Positions 1-8,570 of a stretch of 64,000 bases of DNA are shown here, piece by piece (within the stretch, counting starts at the first letter, position 1; the number at the start of each line of letters is the position of its first letter). The position numbers were made by a program, and so were the translations under genes. The notes below the pieces were generated by a model, which saw only the letters and a list, made by a program, of their open reading frames with translations, did no database searches and had not been told where the DNA came from. The stretch comes from Paenibacillus sp. FSL K6-1330 (lineage in GTDB: Bacteria; Bacillota; Bacilli; Paenibacillales; Paenibacillaceae): NCBI RefSeq assembly GCF_037976825.1, contig NZ_CP150269.1, positions 6,213,501 through 6,277,500 on the forward strand, written 5' to 3'.

Positions 1-130
1 CCCAAAAGGCCCCGAGAAACATACCGCTATACATGACCGGTATGAACAGCACCGCGATGATCGGAATCAGTATTTTTTTATTCCGAACGGCAGCGCCAAG
101 ATCTTTTCCAAATACAGATAATGACTTCAT
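1..130 (-). CDS. YhgE/Pip family membrane protein, N-terminal fragment
   Basis: The reading frame starts at ATG 130 behind a clear AAAGGAG-type site and runs off the left edge, so only about 43 residues are present. They read MKSLSVFGKDLGAAVRNKK followed by a hydrophobic stretch. This matches the usual opening of YhgE/Pip ('phage infection protein') membrane proteins, whose first transmembrane helix follows a short basic head. These proteins are often paired with a TetR regulator, and one lies directly upstream at 328-909 in the same direction. The family is linked to export or envelope functions, but the substrate is not known. The family call rests on the N-terminus and context only. Confidence 0.7.
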   Translation of the reverse strand, partial: MKSLSVFGKDLGAAVRNKKILIPIIAVLFIPVMYSGMFLGAFW

Positions 131-208
131 CCAGTCTCTCTCCTTTTTTTCTCTAGATAACCAGCCGACATGAATCTGCATTCTCGCAGATCACATTCCA
201 GTACATAA

Positions 209-231
209 TGACCAATATCCTCATTTAGTCA
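209..231. promoter_or_regulatory. Probable TetR operator in the yhgE-like promoter
   Basis: A 23-bp imperfect palindrome with arms TGACC and AGTCA. On the minus strand it begins in a TTGACT hexamer and leads to an AT-rich -10 (TTATGT-like), so it covers the core promoter of the gene at 1-130. It has the same length and arms as the site at 958-980 in front of the TetR gene itself, which suggests one repressor controls both. Confidence 0.55.
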
Positions 232-327
232 ATTCGGGCCAAAAAAAACGATCCCTGGCAAGGAAGACGATCCCTCAAGCCTAGAGAGTCCGCCTTCCTC
301 ATCACGAAGGAGGTTCTTGCATCCTTC

Positions 328-909
328 TTATGAAGTGGCCTTCAACCCGTTAGCCAGGAACACCATCATATATTCCTTAATCTGTTCCTTGCTCAGCGGC
401 TTGTGAAGCTGATTAAAGTCCGTCGTGAGCGCAACATACAGCTTCAGCATCACGAAGGATACCACTTGTGCATCCAGGGGCTTGAGCTCACCGATTGAGA
501 TGGCCTGCTCCACAATCCCCTCGAGATACCCGACGATTCCGTTCTCCACCTTCGTCAACCCTTCATGTGCCTTCGGCGTGCCGATATCCCGGACTTCTTG
601 CGATAGCTTAATGAACAGCTCATGCTCGCTTCGGAATTCAAGCAGCGCATCCAGCACCCGATACAGATTGTCGAAGAAATCTCTGTCCTTCTGGATCTCG
701 CGCTCGGCAATACGTTTCATCTCCATAATGGCCGACAGCAAAATCTCGTCAAACAGTTCATCCTTATTCGTGAAAAACGTGTAAATCGTACCTTTCCCTA
801 CATTCGCAATCTTCGCCACCTGTTCCATCGTCGTCGCTTTATATCCGAACAAAGCAAACGACTTGGAGGCAGCATCTAGCACCTGCTTCCGACGGTCCAC
901 AGCTGACAT
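328..909 (-). CDS. TetR/AcrR family transcriptional regulator
   Basis: A 193-residue protein of typical TetR length. Residues about 7-55 hold the N-terminal helix-turn-helix (VLDAASKSFALFGYKATTME, then VGKGTIYTFFTNKDEL), the most conserved part of the family. The rest is the variable helical ligand-binding and dimerisation domain. The ATG at 909 is preceded by an AGGAGGGG-like site. It is transcribed toward the YhgE/Pip gene and most likely represses that gene and itself through the two matching palindromes at 209-231 and 958-980. The ligand cannot be inferred. Confidence 0.9.
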   Translation of the reverse strand: MSAVDRRKQVLDAASKSFALFGYKATTMEQVAKIANVGKGTIYTFFTNKDELFDEILLSAIMEMKRIAEREIQKDRDFFDNLYRVLDALLEFRSEHELFIKLSQEVRDIGTPKAHEGLTKVENGIVGYLEGIVEQAISIGELKPLDAQVVSFVMLKLYVALTTDFNQLHKPLSKEQIKEYMMVFLANGLKATS

Positions 910-957
910 GCTTACCCCTCCTTCTTGATCTTTTAAATTTGGCCTTCATTCCAAAAC

Positions 958-980
958 TGACCAAAATACTTTTTCGGTCA
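958..980. promoter_or_regulatory. Probable autoregulatory TetR operator and promoter
   Basis: A 23-bp near-palindrome with arms TGACC and GGTCA. On the minus strand a TTGACC hexamer at about 985-990 and a TATTTT element inside the palindrome give a plausible promoter for the TetR gene. The operator would therefore overlap the -10. It matches the 23-bp site at 209-231. Confidence 0.55.
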
Positions 981-1240
981 TTCGGTCAAAAATCACTTTA
1001 CCAGATAATCGGATTCATTGCAATATCTTTTCGTTAAATTTTTTAATATTTTATATGCAGGGTTCAAATCTGATCATGACGTCTAAGGTAAGGGTACACT
1101 CTGACTCCTAGCCGTAAAATAATTGAAATGCTTTTCCCTTTCGCGCGTATACTTATGATGCATACTCTTTTTTTTCGCGCCGCTCTTCAAAAAATGATTC
1201 CTGTTTTGTAAGATAGAGGGAGAAAGAAGTAGGTGAAACC

Positions 1241-2416
1241 ATGCGATATACAAGAGTGCTCCTCTTTTCCGAGGGTTTCGGCACAGGACATACGCAAGCA
1301 GCGTATGCGCTGGCTGAAGGTATACAACGGATGAATCCCGGCATCCACTGCCGTGTCATTGAGCTCGGCAATTTTTTAAATCCAACCGTGGGGCCGTTAA
1401 TTTTATCCGCTTATCGAAAAACCGTCAGCACCCGCCCGCGCCTTGTCGGCATGCTGTACCGTTCGCAATATAAGAAATCGTTAAACCGATTGACGCGGCT
1501 CGCGCTGCACCGGATATTCTATGCGCAGGCCCAGCAGGTGATCGAGCAGCTGAAACCGGATCTCATCATATGTACCCACCCCTTTCCTAACGCTGTGGTC
1601 TCCCGCCTGAAGCGTCAGGGGCTTGAGGTTCCGCTCTATACGCTGATTACCGACTATGATGCCCATGGCACCTGGGTCAATCCGGAAGTGGATGAATATC
1701 TCGTATCAACACCTCATGTGAAACAGCTGCTGCTGCTGCGGGACATTCAGCCCGAATACATTCATGTGACCGGTATTCCGGTGCATCCCAAGTTCTGGGA
1801 AAGGGGTAATCGAGAAGCGCTTCAAGCCGAGCTTCAACTGAAGAACATGCCAACCGTGCTGATAATGGGGGGCGGTTGGGGTCTCGTATTCAACAAGGAG
1901 CTGCTCAGCAAACTAGCCAGCAGAGCCGACGATATCCAGCTGGTCTTCTGTATGGGACAGAACGAGAAGCTGGTTGCCAGCATGCGCGAAGACCCGATCT
2001 TTCAGCATCCCAACATTCATGTTCTCGGTTATCGTGACGATATACATAAACTTATGGAAGTATCCGATTTGCTCATTACGAAGCCAGGTGGGATGACGTG
2101 TACAGAGGGAGCTGCCAAGGGAATTCCTATGCTGTTCTATGAGCCTATTCCGGGACAGGAAGAAGTGAATTCCCATTTCTTTGTCAGCGAAGGCTATGCG
2201 GAAATTCTGGACTCTCCTGCCGTGATCGACAAATGGCTGAACCTGCTGTCCGATCATTATGATCAGGTAAGTAAGAAACGTAACGGAGCAGGCCGGCGTC
2301 GCATACCGCATCTGGAGCCCGACCACTGTGCCAGCCAAGTGATGGGATTGCTGACCGAAGGACATATGCCCGGTAATTGTGAAGATCTCGTCAAACTGTT
2401 TGCGGACCAGCCCTAA
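1241..2416 (+). CDS. MGDG synthase/UgtP-like glycosyltransferase
   Basis: A 391-residue GT28-type glycosyltransferase resembling monogalactosyldiacylglycerol synthase and B. subtilis UgtP (about 380 residues). The N-terminal half carries the acceptor-domain loop FSEGFGTGHTQAA and an ICTHPFPN segment. The C-terminal half has LIMGGGWG and the nucleotide-sugar binding signature KPGGMTCTEGAAKGIPMLF. Such enzymes act at the inner leaflet and add hexose from UDP-sugar to diacylglycerol, making glycolipid anchors. AGGTGA precedes the ATG at 1241. A possible promoter is TTGAAA at 1123 and TATACT at 1148, but the 19-bp spacing is long. The exact donor and acceptor are not certain. Confidence 0.85.
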   Translation: MRYTRVLLFSEGFGTGHTQAAYALAEGIQRMNPGIHCRVIELGNFLNPTVGPLILSAYRKTVSTRPRLVGMLYRSQYKKSLNRLTRLALHRIFYAQAQQVIEQLKPDLIICTHPFPNAVVSRLKRQGLEVPLYTLITDYDAHGTWVNPEVDEYLVSTPHVKQLLLLRDIQPEYIHVTGIPVHPKFWERGNREALQAELQLKNMPTVLIMGGGWGLVFNKELLSKLASRADDIQLVFCMGQNEKLVASMREDPIFQHPNIHVLGYRDDIHKLMEVSDLLITKPGGMTCTEGAAKGIPMLFYEPIPGQEEVNSHFFVSEGYAEILDSPAVIDKWLNLLSDHYDQVSKKRNGAGRRRIPHLEPDHCASQVMGLLTEGHMPGNCEDLVKLFADQP

Positions 2417-2464
2417 TATCTATAGCATGATTCTATGATTCCCGCTTTTGAACTTTTACCCCAA

Positions 2465-2501
2465 AAAAAGCTTCCCTGTCTTCGCGACAGGGAAGCTTTT
2501 T
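2465..2501. terminator. Bidirectional intrinsic terminator
   Basis: A perfect 16-bp stem, AAAAAGCTTCCCTGTC with its complement and a 5-nt loop, flanked by A and T runs. It separates the converging glycosyltransferase gene and UPF0173 locus and can end transcripts from both sides. Confidence 0.9.
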
Positions 2502-2516
2502 CCATGAACAATCCAT

Positions 2517-3199
2517 CTATATTTCCAACGTTTCTCCAGCCTTCAATGGATGACCCTGAATGCCTGTTTTGGCTAGTTCGCCGCAAAAGGCCCCAGCGTC
2601 CTGTTTAATGCCCGGGAACGTGTCATAATGGACTGGGATGACATGCTTCGCACGAATCCACTGTGCGGCCAACAGGGCGTCCTGTGGCCCCATCGTCAAT
2701 AAATCCCCAATCGGCAGCGCAGCTGCATCAATTTGGTTCATCTCTCCGATTAAGCGCATATCGCCAAACAAACTCGTATCGCCTGCATGATAGAATGTTT
2801 TGCCGCCCATCGTCAGAATGACGCCACCAGGCTGCCCTGCATAGATCCAGGTGTCCCCTACCGAAATGATGAAGAATGAAAGGCTGGGGTAAACTTCACC
2901 TTAAAGCCATCGAATTGCGCGCTTCCGCCGATGTTCATCCCATGGGATTTGGCACCCAGGCTGCCGCAATACACGGCGAGTTCATAGACTGCGATAATCG
3001 GGCAATCATTCTGCTTCGCAATCTCGATGCAATCGCCAAAATGATCGGAGTGCCCATGCGTCAGGACAACCGCATCCACCTTTACGTCTTTGGGCTCGAT
3101 CCCGGAGCCTGGATTCCCTGATAGCAGCGGGTCGATGATCACACGAACTCCGCCTTCTTCCACCAAAATGCTAGAATGGCCGTAATACGTAATATTCAT
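2517..3199 (-). pseudogene. UPF0173 metal-dependent hydrolase, frameshifted
   Basis: Two abutting frames together make a complete YtkL-like UPF0173 metallo-beta-lactamase-fold hydrolase of about 227 residues. The first frame (3199 down to 2858) starts at the ATG behind GGAGGTG and carries the metal motif THGHSDHFGD, then ends at FTPAFHSSSFR and a TAG. The second frame resumes as VGDTWIYAGQPGG and runs through YHAGDTSLFGDM, DLLTMGPQDA and VIPVHYDTFPG to the end at 2517. One missing base near 2860-2868, in a TCATCATT stretch, explains the break. All metal ligands survive on one side or the other. It is either a recent inactivation or a sequencing error. Confidence 0.85.
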
Positions 3200-3241
3200 G
3201 CTTAAACACACCTCCTACATACTAGTTTACCCATACGGGCA

Positions 3242-4141
3242 CTACTTGTAAAAAGAGTGATTCCCTATTTTTTTAACGAACGTTCTTGAATGGTGTACCG
3301 TCAGATCCTGAGCCAGCTTCAAAGACAGGAAAAAGTACGTATCGTCCTTTACCTCTTTTTGGCCATGAAGTGCCGCATTCACGGATTTAATCGTCTCTTT
3401 GTTCGGCTTGACACGTTTAAGACGCCCGTTCGCTACAGGACTAAATTGGTGTTTTTGATAGATGACATCGGTAATGGTATCGGGAAAATTAGCTGACCGC
3501 AGCCGGTTTAAGACAACGTTAGCAACTGCTACTTTGCCTTCGTACGGTTCGCCTTCCGCCTCTGCCATGACAATCTTCTGGAGCAGAAGCAGTTCTTCAG
3601 CTGACAAATCATAGGTCCAGGTCGCTTTGGCTTTCTGATCCTGGGTTAACGTATTTGTTCTTGTGAAGAATAAAGTTGTGGGGGGTGATAAGCTTTCAGT
3701 CTGAGATTTGACGACATGCGTCCCCTTTTGTTTTGCCGGTTTCCCGTCCGCAGTCTGAGATTTCGATGGTTTCTTTTTCTCATCTGCAGTCTTCAATACT
3801 TGTCGCGAGTTCCAGTATCCGTTTTCAGCCAAAACTATGCCTTTTGCGCTTGAAAAAGCATGACTCTTGCTCCCCGGCTTATTCCACTCTTGGAAAACAA
3901 TTGAAGACAAAATATTGACAGGTTCCCTATCCTGCCTGGTACTCGCGTCTTTTACGAAGAGATCAGGGTCGTTGACAGGAGCCGGGGCAGCCGTCACAAA
4001 CTTCGGCATATCCAGCTGCTGTTCTTCCCCTTCCGTTGCTTCGGTCTGCATTCCAAGTAAACTTATAAGAGACAAACTCACAAAGAGCGCTCCGATGAGC
4101 AGCGCAACCCAGCGATTTTGCCGTATCACTTTCATAACCAT
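3242..4141 (-). CDS. SleB-like cell wall hydrolase (Hydrolase_2 domain)
   Basis: About 299 residues from the ATG at 4141, which sits six bases behind GGAGG. Upstream in-frame ATGs lack a ribosome site. Residues about 5-30 form one transmembrane or uncleaved signal segment. A low-complexity linker follows (about 30-190). The C-terminal 120 residues are a Hydrolase_2 domain: LLQKIVMAEAEGEPYEGKVAVANVVLNRL, then IYQKHQFSPVANG. The Glu in MAEAEGEPYEGK is the expected catalytic residue of SleB/CwlJ-type cortex hydrolases. There is no N-terminal peptidoglycan-binding repeat, so a role in spore cortex or cell wall turnover outside the membrane is inferred. Confidence 0.85.
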   Translation of the reverse strand: MVMKVIRQNRWVALLIGALFVSLSLISLLGMQTEATEGEEQQLDMPKFVTAAPAPVNDPDLFVKDASTRQDREPVNILSSIVFQEWNKPGSKSHAFSSAKGIVLAENGYWNSRQVLKTADEKKKPSKSQTADGKPAKQKGTHVVKSQTESLSPPTTLFFTRTNTLTQDQKAKATWTYDLSAEELLLLQKIVMAEAEGEPYEGKVAVANVVLNRLRSANFPDTITDVIYQKHQFSPVANGRLKRVKPNKETIKSVNAALHGQKEVKDDTYFFLSLKLAQDLTVHHSRTFVKKIGNHSFYK

Positions 4142-4238
4142 ATTTTTCCTCCTATGATGTCGGCACATTCCTACACTATGTAACCACATTTTTAGGCGTT
4201 GAAAACATGGTAATTTTATGAACATTCTATTTTCAATT

Positions 4239-4820
4239 TCAGAAAAATGTCGAAAGCCGCGCCACACCTACTGTTTCGTACATCGGACTTGCATGCAAAT
4301 TGGTTCGAAAAAGAACGAGTTGCTGCACTTCCCACTGGATGGGTTTGGGTCCTGTTCCGATAACATCCAATGAAAATTTTTGATTCCCTTGAAATTTTCG
4401 GCCAATCGTAATATGCGGACGAAACGGTCGCTCCTCCGGCACAAATCCGAAAGCCTCCATCCTCGATACCACCGATTGCTGAAGCTGAGACAGAGCATTC
4501 AAATCCCCGCCGACTCCCGCCCATAAAATTCTTGGCGAGGCGCTTGCCCCGAACACGCCGGCATCATAAAGGCCAAGCCTGAAGGGCTTATGCTCCTTGG
4601 CGACTTCCTGCAGCGCCGCTGTAAGCTCCGCTATGCGATTTGACGGCGTATCGCCTAGAAACTGTAAGGTAATGTGGTAATCCTGCGGATGAACCCATTT
4701 TTTGAAATTCACTTGCTCCCTCAATGTTTCCGTCCAATCCTGAATCCGGGAAGACACCTCGGAAGGCAGATGTACGGCAACAAATAAACGATCCATAGCT
4801 CCCTCAGCCGAATGGCTCAA
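4239..4820 (-). CDS. thpR: RNA 2',3'-cyclic phosphodiesterase (ThpR/LigT family)
   Basis: A 2H phosphoesterase of up to 193 residues. The two signature motifs are clear: HITLQFLG (His about 49) and HITIGRKF (about 136), the pair that activates water on 2',3'-cyclic phosphate ends of RNA. Length and motif spacing fit ThpR. The longer start is a TTG at 4820 behind GGAAGGAAG. An ATG at 4796 behind GAGGGAG is an equally good alternative that shortens the protein by eight residues. It converges on no partner and appears to be a single cytoplasmic gene. Confidence 0.88.
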   Translation of the reverse strand: MSHSAEGAMDRLFVAVHLPSEVSSRIQDWTETLREQVNFKKWVHPQDYHITLQFLGDTPSNRIAELTAALQEVAKEHKPFRLGLYDAGVFGASASPRILWAGVGGDLNALSQLQQSVVSRMEAFGFVPEERPFRPHITIGRKFQGNQKFSLDVIGTGPKPIQWEVQQLVLFRTNLHASPMYETVGVARLSTFF

Positions 4821-5122
4821 CTAAGACACTTCCTTCCAATCCTCTTTTATCCTAAGCAGCCAACCGGCTGCTATAAGCACCATGTTTTCACGGTTCGTTT
4901 ATAGTTTGAGCAATATTACCTGAAAATAGTATGAGGGTACATCAAATTCGCCTAAAAATATGATGAAGCTTCAATTTACCATAAAACGGACAATAATTCA
5001 TGTACAAATTTACCAATCTCGATAGTTCGTCCATGCGCAAAGTTATGATTTCTGATAATATGTTCCCAAAGAGCGTTACGCTTTTATTCTGGTTTATATC
5101 ACATTCCTTAGGAGGTAGCACC

Positions 5123-6076
5123 ATGCCGAAAATCGTTGCCATACACGACTTAACCACCGAACAACAGCAAAAAATCAAGGATATCGCCCCCAACTACGAG
5201 CTGCTGGTCACAAAAGCGAAAGAGCTTACGCCAAGCATCGTTCAGGATGCCGAAATCATGATCGGCTGGTCACGCTCCATACAGGAGGATATATTGTTTG
5301 CCGACAGCAAACTGAAATGGATTCAAGCATGGTCAGCCGGTGTGGATAAAATGCCGCTCAAAGAGCTCGAAGAAAAGGACATTCAGCTTACCAATGCCAG
5401 CGGCGTACATAGCGTTCCAATCACGGAGCATGTTTTTGCGATGATGCTGGCCTACACGCGCAACCTTCATCTCGCCATTCGACAGCAATCGAACAACAAA
5501 TGGGATACGTCCGGCACGTTCACGGAATTGGCAGGCAAAACCATCGTCATCGTCGGCGTCGGCCAGATCGGCAGTCATACGGCGCGCGTGGCCCAAGCGT
5601 TCGGTATGCGGACCGTCGGGGTCCGTCATTCCGGCAAGTCCGATCCTTATGTGGAAGCGATGTATAAGGTCGATCAGCTCGATGAAGCGCTGGCTGAAGG
5701 CGATTATATCGTGAACATCCTCCCGCTCACCGATGATACCCGTGGACTGTTCAATAAAGTAAGATTCTCGGCGATGAAGGACTCCGCCTTTTTCGTTAAC
5801 GTAGGCCGGGGTCAAACCGTAGTAACCGAAGACATGATTCAGGCACTTCAATCCGGGTCATTGGCGGGTGCGGGACTGGATGTGTTCGAGGAAGAACCGC
5901 TTCCGTCAGACCATCCGCTGTGGACCATGGACAACGTCATCATGACCCCTCATATGGCGGGCGATACGGATCGCTACGGCGAGCGTGCCGTGGATATTTT
6001 CCTGGAAAATTTACAGAGCTATGTAAGCGGTAAGCCGCTGTCCCGAAATGTAATAGACTATAGCAAGTCATACTAA
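5123..6076 (+). CDS. D-2-hydroxyacid dehydrogenase
   Basis: 317 residues from the ATG at 5123, behind AGGAGG; the frame opens earlier but without a ribosome site. The Rossmann loop is IVIVGVGQIGSHTARVAQAFGM. The catalytic set of the NAD-dependent D-2-hydroxyacid dehydrogenase family is present: Arg/Gly in NVGRGQTV, Glu in FEEEPLP and His in TPHMAGDT. The enzyme should interconvert a 2-keto acid and a D-2-hydroxy acid in the cytoplasm; the substrate cannot be assigned. The 300 bases upstream hold no gene, only weak promoter-like sequence around 4908-4935. Confidence 0.9.
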   Translation: MPKIVAIHDLTTEQQQKIKDIAPNYELLVTKAKELTPSIVQDAEIMIGWSRSIQEDILFADSKLKWIQAWSAGVDKMPLKELEEKDIQLTNASGVHSVPITEHVFAMMLAYTRNLHLAIRQQSNNKWDTSGTFTELAGKTIVIVGVGQIGSHTARVAQAFGMRTVGVRHSGKSDPYVEAMYKVDQLDEALAEGDYIVNILPLTDDTRGLFNKVRFSAMKDSAFFVNVGRGQTVVTEDMIQALQSGSLAGAGLDVFEEEPLPSDHPLWTMDNVIMTPHMAGDTDRYGERAVDIFLENLQSYVSGKPLSRNVIDYSKSY

Positions 6077-6173
6077 GACCAGGTAACAAATTCTTGAATA
6101 CAGCTTTAATCCTGCTCTCAAAAGGAGCTAAAATCTTGCAACAAAGACCACAAGATCTATACTACAAAAGGAA

Positions 6174-6217
6174 CGTCCCGAGGTTTTCATTTTCACACCT
6201 TCCGGGACGCCCCTTTT
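6174..6217 (+). terminator. Intrinsic terminator after the dehydrogenase
   Basis: CGTCCCG plus AGGT pairs with ACCT plus CGGGACG across a short loop, with a 2-nt bulge, and is followed by CCCC and a T tract. Confidence 0.7.
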
Positions 6218-6257
6218 TATTTTTCACTACTTTTATCGGCAATGGGAGAGAGAATCG

Positions 6258-6569
6258 ATGCAACCGTATACGGAACGTGTAATTGAAGTGATCCGAAGCA
6301 TTCCGGAAGGATATGTCATGACGTATGGACAAGTGGCCAGACTGGCTGGCAGTCCAAGGGGCGCCCGTCAGGTCGTCAGAATACTTCACACCCTCAGTCA
6401 CATTCACAAGCTGCCTTGGCACCGCGTCGTCAACGCTAAAGGAGAAATCGCCATCAAGGACGATGAATCCAGGCTCATGCAGGAGTTGTATCTCCAGGAC
6501 GAAGGCGTTGTCGTCAATCCCAAAGGTATCATTGATTTGGAAAAGTATCGATTTGATCCTGCCGAATAA
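6258..6569 (+). CDS. Alkyltransferase-like (ATL) MGMT-family DNA-binding protein
   Basis: 103 residues covering only the C-terminal MGMT fold: PEGYVMTYGQVARLAG (helix-turn-helix with the Arg finger region), then GARQVVRILH and LPWHRVVNAKG. In true O6-alkylguanine-DNA alkyltransferases the motif is PCHRV. Here the acceptor Cys is Trp, which defines the ATL group. ATL proteins bind and flag O6-alkylguanine for nucleotide excision repair without removing the alkyl group. GGGAGAGAGA precedes the ATG. It stands alone between a terminator and a converging methyltransferase. Confidence 0.9.
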   Translation: MQPYTERVIEVIRSIPEGYVMTYGQVARLAGSPRGARQVVRILHTLSHIHKLPWHRVVNAKGEIAIKDDESRLMQELYLQDEGVVVNPKGIIDLEKYRFDPAE

Positions 6570-6582
6570 ATCGGGTAGCCGT

Positions 6583-7563
6583 TTATTCGCACAACCAAAT
6601 ATCTCTTACAAAACTCCCCTTGCGGGTCGTGCAATGACCCAAGACCTTCCAGCCCGTATTCATCAGCTGCTCGCGTAATGGCTCTGTGCTGACGATGACA
6701 GCTCGATCTGACAACCGACGTAAGCTTTGCAGCATCTGCAACTTCTCTTCCTCCGGAAAAACGGAACACAGATTATACGGCAGGTCCAGGATCGCGGCAT
6801 CATAATGCCCTTGCAATGTATTCATATCCTGAATGGCAACTTTGTTATCATCATAACCGTAGTGCCTCAGATTCACCCTCGCTCCCCGAATGGCAAGCGG
6901 ATTGATGTCACGACCCTCGGCCGCGATGCCCATCGAGAACGCCTCGATCAATACATTCCCCATGCCGCAGCAGGGATCCAGGAGCGTGACTCCGCTTAAT
7001 CGAGGAACTGCCAGGTTGACCAGTGCCCTCGCGATCCGCGAGCTGAGGCCTGTAGAGTAATTTTGCGGCTTCTGTTTATGATTCAGCCATGCGCGTTCAG
7101 GTTCATGAAGGATTCCCAATCTCCAGATGCCGCCTGTGGACACCATACCGAGCGCGACATCCGGAGCTTTCATCTGTGCGGTTCCTGTTATTTGGCGGCC
7201 TACCATCCGTTCATACCCGCGGGATTGTTCATAACTGAATCGATCCCCCGCCTTGAGACAGACAACTTTGAAGGTTGCATTATTAAGGTGAATGTTGCCT
7301 GCTTGCTCGGCGATTCGTTCGATGGATTCTCCAGTTATCCTGACATCGATGCAGGCCGATAAGAACGGGCTCCGATCCGGATCAACCCATAACTCGCTTT
7401 CCAGCCACTCCTCGCCGTCAGGCTCATGACCGAATAGCTCCGTCAGCTCCATCAAGCACAGCTCCCGCTCCGTTTCATGACAGGCATAAGTGTAAAAAAA
7501 CGATGGCTCACCGCTTGTGGAAGACGGAGCAAAGGTAATGTCATACTCGTTCGTATTTATCAT
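6583..7563 (-). CDS. SAM-dependent RNA methyltransferase, Trm11/TrmG10-like
   Basis: 326 residues. The N-terminal 150 residues resemble the THUMP-containing region of tRNA guanine-N2 methyltransferases. The C-terminal half is a Rossmann methyltransferase with LLDPCCGMGNVLIEAFSMG (SAM loop), AEGRDINPLAIRGARVN and the catalytic LDLPYNLCS, which corresponds to the N/DPPY motif of amino-methylating enzymes. This suggests base N-methylation of tRNA in the cytoplasm. The ATG at 7563 has only a weak AGAGAG site. The precise position modified is unknown. Confidence 0.8.
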   Translation of the reverse strand: MINTNEYDITFAPSSTSGEPSFFYTYACHETERELCLMELTELFGHEPDGEEWLESELWVDPDRSPFLSACIDVRITGESIERIAEQAGNIHLNNATFKVVCLKAGDRFSYEQSRGYERMVGRQITGTAQMKAPDVALGMVSTGGIWRLGILHEPERAWLNHKQKPQNYSTGLSSRIARALVNLAVPRLSGVTLLDPCCGMGNVLIEAFSMGIAAEGRDINPLAIRGARVNLRHYGYDDNKVAIQDMNTLQGHYDAAILDLPYNLCSVFPEEEKLQMLQSLRRLSDRAVIVSTEPLREQLMNTGWKVLGHCTTRKGSFVRDIWLCE

Positions 7564-7604
7564 TTTTTTCGTCTCTCTTCTATTATATATGTGCAGCAGT
7601 TGAA

Positions 7605-8546
7605 CTACTGCTCCATTAACAGCCGATAGGATTCCAGCCGTGCATTGTAATCACTTACCGGCGTGACGATCAGGAATTCGTCACACCCGTACTGCTCTGC
7701 CATATGCTGCAGTCTGTTTCGCACACTTGCTGGCGTACCGATGATAAGCCGCTGGGATGGGCCTGACGAATCGGAACCTGACGGTTCCGTGGGCATGGTG
7801 CGCTGCCCTGGTCGGGGAATTTGCATTGCAAGCTTCTTTGCCTGTTCCTCCGTTTCCGCGCAAACCACACTTACCGCCACCATCGTGCACGGTTCTTGCA
7901 GATGAGCGCTTGGCTCAAAAGCTTCCCTGTAAGAATGGAGAACTTCCGCCCCGTCCGTATCGCTCATAAACTGTCCGAATACATAACCCGTCCCGAATTC
8001 GGCCGCATACCCCGCACTCTTCGTGTTCGTGCCGAGCATCCACATCACGGGCGGAGTTGCGGAGACCGGTTTCGCTGCTACCGGCACGTCTTCATAGCGA
8101 TACCGATCCTCCAGCAGTTCGGTCAAAGCCCGAATCCGCTGCGGCAAATCCGCCACATGACCCAGGAAATTTCCGCTAAGCGCCAAACTCGTATGAGCTG
8201 AACCTCCCGGCGCCCGCCCGATCCCGAGATCGATGCGTCCGGGATACAGCGCTGCCAGCATGCGGAAATTCTCCGCCACCTTTAGCGGGCTGTAGTGGGG
8301 CAGCAGCACGGCCCCGGAGCCGAGCCGGATGCGCGTTGTCCTGGCACCGATATGAGACAGCAAAATCTCGGGCGATGCACAGGACAGATGCTCCAGATCA
8401 TGGTGCTCTGCCGCCCAGTAGCGCCCGTAGCCCCATGCTTCCACTTTTTGTGCCAGTATCACCGCTTGCTGCAACGCTTCTTCGAACGAGCTCTCTCCCA
8501 AACGCGGAACCAGGTCAAGCACGCTCAGTTTCAATTGGCTATTCAT
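7605..8546 (-). CDS. LLM class flavin-dependent oxidoreductase
   Basis: 313 residues of the bacterial luciferase-like TIM-barrel fold. Visible family segments are LSVLDLVPRLGE at the start, YWAAEHHDLEHLSCASPEILLSHIGARTTRIRLGSGAVLLPHYSPLKVAE, and LGIGRAPGG with the flavin-phosphate loop. This is the YwcH-type 'MsnO8/LLM' subgroup, common in Bacillota and mostly of unknown substrate. The ATG at 8546 is preceded by GGGGGATGG. It lies 24 bases downstream of the dGTPase gene on the same strand, so the two are probably cotranscribed. Confidence 0.88.
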   Translation of the reverse strand: MNSQLKLSVLDLVPRLGESSFEEALQQAVILAQKVEAWGYGRYWAAEHHDLEHLSCASPEILLSHIGARTTRIRLGSGAVLLPHYSPLKVAENFRMLAALYPGRIDLGIGRAPGGSAHTSLALSGNFLGHVADLPQRIRALTELLEDRYRYEDVPVAAKPVSATPPVMWMLGTNTKSAGYAAEFGTGYVFGQFMSDTDGAEVLHSYREAFEPSAHLQEPCTMVAVSVVCAETEEQAKKLAMQIPRPGQRTMPTEPSGSDSSGPSQRLIIGTPASVRNRLQHMAEQYGCDEFLIVTPVSDYNARLESYRLLMEQ

Positions 8547-8570
8547 GCCATCCCCCTTTTTCCGCCGATC

